DNA from: a virus
Virus record (IMG/VR): IMGVR_UViG_3300009183_000291
Span: 1-28,356 of that record
Length of the DNA stretch: 28,356 bases
Direction: 5' to 3' (one strand)
The notes beneath the pieces are model-generated. The model made no database searches. It saw only the letters and a program-made list of their open reading frames with translations, and was not told where the DNA came from. Of this stretch, positions 25,092 through 28,356 are shown piece by piece. Position 1 is the stretch's first letter; each line of letters opens with the position of its first letter. The position numbers and the translations under genes are program-made.

Positions 25092-25540
25092 TAGTCGCCT
25101 ACCGTTTGATTCTCAGTTCTACGCCATAACATTTTGTAATATTCTACTGAGCCAAATGGTCCAGTAAATGGTTCTACTGTTGCTACTTCATAAATGGTTC
25201 CTCTACCAGACCTTGGGCCAGCAGTTTCTCTATATATAACAACGTCTCCAGCATCCCTAATGTTGGTAACTAAAATATTAGTAATTGCATTATTTGCATT
25301 ATTTGATGATACTCTTGGGTCATTTTTTGTTCTTACAATAAGTTTATTCTCATATTGTAGAAATGCTTCTGGCTTAATATCTTCATTGCCTAAACCGCCT
25401 ACTGGTGTAGCATTACATATAATTGTTCTATCATATACCCAGTCTTTTTTAGGTTGTCCATAATCACCTTGTTGAAGGATTGGAAAGTATATATCTGCCT
25501 TCATTGGAAACATGAATTCTGTAGTTTCGCATACAGTCAT
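25091..25540 (-). CDS. Head-closure (stopper)-like protein
   Basis: 149 residues, beta-rich (MKADIYFPILQQGDYGQPKKDW, ENKLIVRTKNDPR, IREVIYRETAG-like strands, YYKMLWRRTEN). Small beta-barrel proteins at this position close the head channel after packaging (SPP1 gp16-like). The ATG overlaps the stop of the adaptor gene by one base (TAATG) and the gene's own end overlaps the next in the same way, so adaptor, stopper and neck genes are translationally coupled. Assignment by order and fold impression. Confidence 0.78.
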   Translation of the reverse strand: MTVCETTEFMFPMKADIYFPILQQGDYGQPKKDWVYDRTIICNATPVGGLGNEDIKPEAFLQYENKLIVRTKNDPRVSSNNANNAITNILVTNIRDAGDVVIYRETAGPRSGRGTIYEVATVEPFTGPFGSVEYYKMLWRRTENQTVGD

Positions 25541-26526
25541 TACAACACTCCAGGACGAACAATATTATTAACATATTTAGACAAAATCTTGTCTACAATA
25601 ATATTTCCAGTACCCTCAATCATTCTCTTATCGTACTCAATCTTAAATTGATCAGTGCTGTAGTTCTTTACATATCTCTTATAATAATCTAATTTGCCAC
25701 ATTTAATATCGTTAATTAGTAGCATGGTTGCATCTTGAATATCAATCGGAACAACCTTGTATCCAGTTTCTAGCAAGAAAATATAATCTGTTCCTTGCCT
25801 AAAGCCTACACCAGGTGTAATTGTCTGTGTGTTTCCACTATCTTCTGTATCAAAAAGTGCGTATGAGTCAGATACTGCTAAAGGAATTCTTGATGGGCGT
25901 CTTTCTGCTCTATTTAATGAGTCTGTTGCTTGAACAGGATCTTTTGTAATTGCTGTTTTATCTTTTGTGATAATATAATTAAAGTCTCCAAGTGCTGGAC
26001 CATCTGCGTCACTTGTATCATATACTAATTCTGCATTTTCATATGCCTTTAAAATTTTATGTGTTCTATCCCAAAGAGGAATATAGTCTGTTTCTTGTCC
26101 TACAACTTCTAGGTAATTACGTCTATAATAAAATCCATTAACTATTGTATCAATAATTGCCCTAGCCAAAGATTCGTGTTGTTTGTATTCTGCTATTTCT
26201 GTTGCTGTTGTTCCTAAAGTATTTGGATCAACATATGGACGTTCAATCTGTAAATTGTCTTCAATAACAATATCTCCACGTTCACCATCAATGTCTTCAT
26301 ATACTGTTATAGAATAAGACTTATCATATTTTACAAAGTCCCCAGACAGGGTATATGTTATGGTTCCTTCTGATGAAGATGTTTGTCCAGACTCTCCACT
26401 GACAAACACTTCAAGTTCTGTTTGCTCTGGTACGTCTTCAATAACAAGTATGTAATCTGCTGACTCATCTGGAACTGTATAGGTTACAGAAAGCGGGTAT
26501 GGTGGAATGCGAAGAATGACTGACAT
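25540..26526 (-). CDS. Head-tail adaptor protein with N-terminal Ig-like domain
   Basis: 328 residues. The first ~90 residues are strand-rich with a regular Ig-like pattern (SVTYTVPDESADYILVIEDV, TELEVFVSGESG, SYSITVYEDIDGE). The remainder is mostly helical (ATEIAEYKQHESLARAIIDT, DATMLLINDIKCGKLDYYKR), as in connector adaptor proteins that sit under the portal; the final helix-rich part (FKIEYDKRMIEG, VDKILSKYV) fits a helical adaptor ring. The Ig-like part is an extra module relative to minimal adaptors. The ATG lies two bases after the preceding stop and has only a weak Shine-Dalgarno. Confidence 0.78.
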   Translation of the reverse strand: MSVILRIPPYPLSVTYTVPDESADYILVIEDVPEQTELEVFVSGESGQTSSSEGTITYTLSGDFVKYDKSYSITVYEDIDGERGDIVIEDNLQIERPYVDPNTLGTTATEIAEYKQHESLARAIIDTIVNGFYYRRNYLEVVGQETDYIPLWDRTHKILKAYENAELVYDTSDADGPALGDFNYIITKDKTAITKDPVQATDSLNRAERRPSRIPLAVSDSYALFDTEDSGNTQTITPGVGFRQGTDYIFLLETGYKVVPIDIQDATMLLINDIKCGKLDYYKRYVKNYSTDQFKIEYDKRMIEGTGNIIVDKILSKYVNNIVRPGVL

Positions 26527-26528
26527 TA

Positions 26529-26864
26529 TTATTTACCGTAGTATGAGGCTACTTCTTCAGGCTGTGCAATTCTGACTGCCTTACGAGTAATCCACTTTTC
26601 CGATGCCTCCTTTGAGACGATGTTATATCCCACTTTTACTTCTCCAACCCCATCCCAATAGATGTTTCTATCTGAATAAAGTGCTACCTTTTCAACTGGT
26701 GCTTTTTGTTCTGTAACGACTTCTGTTTGTCCGTTTGGAATAAAACTTGCAATTACTTCTAAAATTTCTAATTTAGTAGATACCCCAAATAGATCAATGT
26801 TATTTTTCTTAGCATAAGATTTTAGTTCCATTACGGTCTTTTTTGCTAATTCTTCAATTGTCAT
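26529..26864 (-). CDS. Small protein with SAP/HeH-like N-terminal domain
   Basis: 111 residues from the ATG at 26864. The N-terminal 45 residues (MTIEELAKKTVMELKSYAKK, DLFGVSTKLEILEVIASF) follow the helix-extended loop-helix pattern of SAP, HeH/LEM or Rho N-terminal domains, often nucleic-acid binding. The C-terminal half is beta-like (LYSDRNIYWDGVGEVKVGYN, WITRKAVRIAQPEE). It lies just after the capsid gene, where head accessory proteins are found. An ATG at 26882 would add six residues but would sit at the predicted transcription start, whereas 26864 has GGGAG five bases upstream. Confidence 0.78.
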   Translation of the reverse strand: MTIEELAKKTVMELKSYAKKNNIDLFGVSTKLEILEVIASFIPNGQTEVVTEQKAPVEKVALYSDRNIYWDGVGEVKVGYNIVSKEASEKWITRKAVRIAQPEEVASYYGK

Positions 26865-26869
26865 ATAAT

Positions 26870-26874
26870 CTCCC
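26870..26874 (-). promoter_or_regulatory. Shine-Dalgarno that sets the start of the SAP/HeH-like gene
   Basis: GGGAG on the minus strand, five bases before the ATG at 26864. It favours this start over the in-frame ATGs at 26882 and 26876. Confidence 0.6.
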
Positions 26875-26887
26875 ATACTCATTTGTA

Positions 26888-26896
26888 ATTATACCA
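26888..26896 (-). promoter_or_regulatory. Extended -10 promoter after the capsid gene
   Basis: Minus strand TGGTATAAT, a perfect extended -10, just downstream of the inverted repeat that follows the capsid gene. No -35 of quality is visible. The predicted start near 26881 gives a leader of about 17 bases with GGGAG before the ATG at 26864. Confidence 0.58.
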
Positions 26897-26907
26897 GAAT
26901 ATGACTA

Positions 26908-26937
26908 AGGGAGGACAGAAATTAATCCATCCTCCCT
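26908..26937 (-). terminator. Inverted repeat after the major capsid gene, possible terminator
   Basis: AGGGAGGA and TCCTCCCT form a perfect 8-base-pair stem around a 14-base loop, starting 19 bases after the capsid stop. On the minus strand it is followed by TTAGTCATATT, which is only weakly U-rich, so termination may be partial. It could also be a processing or mRNA-stabilising hairpin. Confidence 0.6.
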
Positions 26938-26956
26938 CAATCTGGGTGGTCAATGA

Positions 26957-28111
26957 TTACGAATCAGTTGCATCTGCATCTGCATAAGATACAGCGTCTA
27001 GTTCTTCCCATTGAATACCAAAACGGACGAATACTGTGTATTCAATTGTGTCCTTCTTTGGCTTGTATTCACGGTTTACAGTGATGTCTCTCTGGAATCC
27101 CCATACACGGTTTGCTGGGAATGTGAGATCTACATAACCTGCAGGGTAGTAAGGAACTTCAAGAACATCTACACCTAGTACACGAGTTGTGCGTGAGTTA
27201 CCAAGTGTTTGTGCATTTCCATCAAGGTAATCTTGACGGTTTGCTGGTGTTCCTGCTGTACGAGTAGCGAATGCTTCTGCTACTGCATCTGCAAGTGTAC
27301 CGTTATTCTTAACGATACCTTGGAATGCATCTGTACCTGCATAGAACTTAAGATTGCTCTTAATTGCACGATACTTACGTGGCATGGCCAAGATAATGCT
27401 TTGCATTGTGGCTGTTGTCCACTCGTTGTTTGCTACAGTAACTGCTGCTTCGTGAGCATCATTTGCTGCAACTTGGTTTACCTGAGCAACGAAGCCAGGC
27501 ATAATTGAAAGGAATGCGTCTGCGCCAGTTCCAGTTCCATTAATCGCAAGATCTTCAATATCGTTAGCGAAAGCATTTGTCATCAAGCGAACTAGATGAT
27601 CTTCAAGTGCTGCACCTTCAATATTGTCTTCTAGTGATTCTGTAGAAACTTCCCAGTCCAAACGAATCTTCTTTGTTGTGAGTTCTACCTTAGAAAATGT
27701 AGCACCAACGTTTGTGTAGTCTGGTGCACCCTGTGCTGCTGCACGGATAACACGCTCTCCAACGTTGACTTTGTCAATTTCCATTGTATTTGCTCGCATA
27801 GTGACCTTACGGCCATCTTTGGCGAGAACAGTTGCATCCCACACGTAATCAATAAAACGACGTGCTTGCTCAGGTGCTAGAATACCACCAGAGACTCCTG
27901 TAGGATTTACGGCATTTGCTCCTGTTGTAGAACCAAATGCTGCTGTTGCTGTGTTACCAAGCGCTGCTGCTGGACTTACGTTACCGTCAGCATTACGTCC
28001 TGTTGCACCACCAACATCACCAGATACTAATGCGCCTTGGGAGTTAAGTTCTGCTCCTGAGCCACCTGAACCTGGATAGTTTTTTTCTATATTTGTATTT
28101 TGTTCCGACAT
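26957..28111 (-). CDS. Major capsid protein (HK97-like)
   Basis: 384 residues from the ATG at 28111. A Gly/Ala/Asn-rich flexible N-terminal arm (about 1-75) precedes the capsid fold: LAPEQARRFIDYVWDATVLA, then KVELTTKKIRLDWEVSTESL, DIEDLAINGTGTGAD and near the end WGFQRDITVNREYKP and YTVFVRFGIQWEEL. These match the order seen in HK97-type capsid proteins of siphoviruses. The upstream GTG at 28120 lies within the Shine-Dalgarno itself, so the ATG eight bases after AGGAGG is chosen. G+C is higher than in most neighbours, as in the major tail gene. It follows a gene ending like a scaffold/protease and is itself followed by an inverted repeat. Confidence 0.93.
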   Translation of the reverse strand: MSEQNTNIEKNYPGSGGSGAELNSQGALVSGDVGGATGRNADGNVSPAAALGNTATAAFGSTTGANAVNPTGVSGGILAPEQARRFIDYVWDATVLAKDGRKVTMRANTMEIDKVNVGERVIRAAAQGAPDYTNVGATFSKVELTTKKIRLDWEVSTESLEDNIEGAALEDHLVRLMTNAFANDIEDLAINGTGTGADAFLSIMPGFVAQVNQVAANDAHEAAVTVANNEWTTATMQSIILAMPRKYRAIKSNLKFYAGTDAFQGIVKNNGTLADAVAEAFATRTAGTPANRQDYLDGNAQTLGNSRTTRVLGVDVLEVPYYPAGYVDLTFPANRVWGFQRDITVNREYKPKKDTIEYTVFVRFGIQWEELDAVSYADADATDS

Positions 28112-28117
28112 ATTGTT

Positions 28118-28125
28118 CACCTCCT
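28118..28125 (-). promoter_or_regulatory. Strong ribosome binding site of the major capsid gene
   Basis: AGGAGGTG on the minus strand, a full complement of the 16S anti-Shine-Dalgarno, eight bases (from AGGAGG) before the ATG at 28111. It rules out the overlapping GTG at 28120 as start. Confidence 0.85.
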
Positions 28126-28138
28126 AGTGATATATACC

Positions 28139-28356
28139 TTAGTTAAATAGGTCGGTATTTGTGAGGAAACGACCGCCCCATAGGGATTTTTGAACCACTT
28201 GTGGTGATTCCTGTACGATCTCGCCTAGATCGCCAGACTTGCGGAAAGCGGTGTCTTGTTCTACAAGATCTACTCGCTTGCCAAACTCGTTAAAGTTGTT
28301 CTTGATTCCATTAACATCAGATGTTACCGATTCAAGAGATTTTGTTACTGCTGTTA
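28139..28356 (-). CDS. C-terminal end of a probable scaffold / prohead protease protein (partial)
   Basis: The open frame enters from the high-coordinate edge and ends at the TAA at 28141-28139. The 72 visible codons read as a charged coiled-coil-like stretch (TKSLESVTSDVNGIKN, FNEFGKRVDLVEQD) and a tail (SGDLGEIVQESPQVVQ, SLWGGRFLTNTDLFN). The gene directly before the major capsid gene is normally the scaffold or the protease-scaffold fusion, and short C-terminal tails that bind the capsid protein are typical of scaffolds. The start and any protease domain lie outside the window, so the role is inferred from position and this C-terminus. Confidence 0.7.
   Translation of the reverse strand, partial: TAVTKSLESVTSDVNGIKNNFNEFGKRVDLVEQDTAFRKSGDLGEIVQESPQVVQKSLWGGRFLTNTDLFN

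Noticed and set aside
28112-28120. GTG at 28120 as start of the capsid gene
   Set aside because: It overlaps the Shine-Dalgarno AGGAGGTG itself; the ATG at 28111 is correctly spaced.
28127-28145. TATATA-like -10 before the capsid gene
   Set aside because: Neither a TGn extension nor a -35 is present, and the predicted start would fall in the Shine-Dalgarno; the gene may rely on upstream transcription.

Overview
This window is a stretch of a tailed double-stranded DNA phage (siphovirus-like) genome. It is AT-rich, almost fully coding, and every supportable gene lies on the minus strand, so transcription runs from high to low coordinates. No intergenic gap exceeds 100 bases, and I see no RNA genes, CRISPR arrays, integrase, transposase or lysis genes. 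TAA, TAG and TGA are all used as ordinary stops, so the genetic code is standard. The host is not stated by the sequence. Several proteins (SSB, tail chaperone C-terminus, tape measure ends, minor tail proteins, HTH protein) look to me like families of large actinobacterial siphoviruses. The low G+C would fit a low-GC host such as freshwater Actinobacteria, but that is inference from memory of families.

Layout in transcription order. 28356-23840 is the head and neck module: the C-terminus of a probable scaffold/prohead protease, the major capsid protein, a small SAP/HeH-like protein, a head-tail adaptor, a head-closure-like protein, a neck/tail-completion protein and a tail terminator-like protein. 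23767-14636 is the tail tube module: major tail protein, two paralogous tail assembly chaperones and a 2439-residue tape measure protein. 14636-6774 is the tail tip: a distal-tail-like protein, a 1438-residue hub-like protein and four smaller minor tail proteins. 6769-6090 holds a zinc-ribbon protein and a MerR-like HTH protein at the boundary. 6071-1 is the replication module: two small unknown proteins, DnaB-type helicase, DnaG-type primase, a single-stranded DNA-binding protein and the DNA polymerase III alpha subunit, which runs off the low-coordinate edge.

Regulatory punctuation is compact. In the structural half, -10 elements lie just upstream of individual genes, three of them of the extended form TGnTAnAAT with no recognisable -35. 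A clear rho-independent terminator follows the major tail protein, and an inverted repeat follows the major capsid protein. In the replication half, two classical TTGACA-type promoters lie inside coding sequence: one in the HTH gene (before the helicase/primase cluster) and one in the end of the primase gene (before SSB and polymerase). This suggests separately timed expression of co-directional late and replication genes.

The most interesting system is the tail chaperone locus. Most siphophages make the short (G) and long (GT) chaperones from one locus by ribosomal frameshifting. Here two separate paralogous genes encode a long form and a short form. Each has its own -10 element, and the short form has the clearly stronger -10 and Shine-Dalgarno sequence, so a transcription/translation-based ratio control may replace the frameshift.
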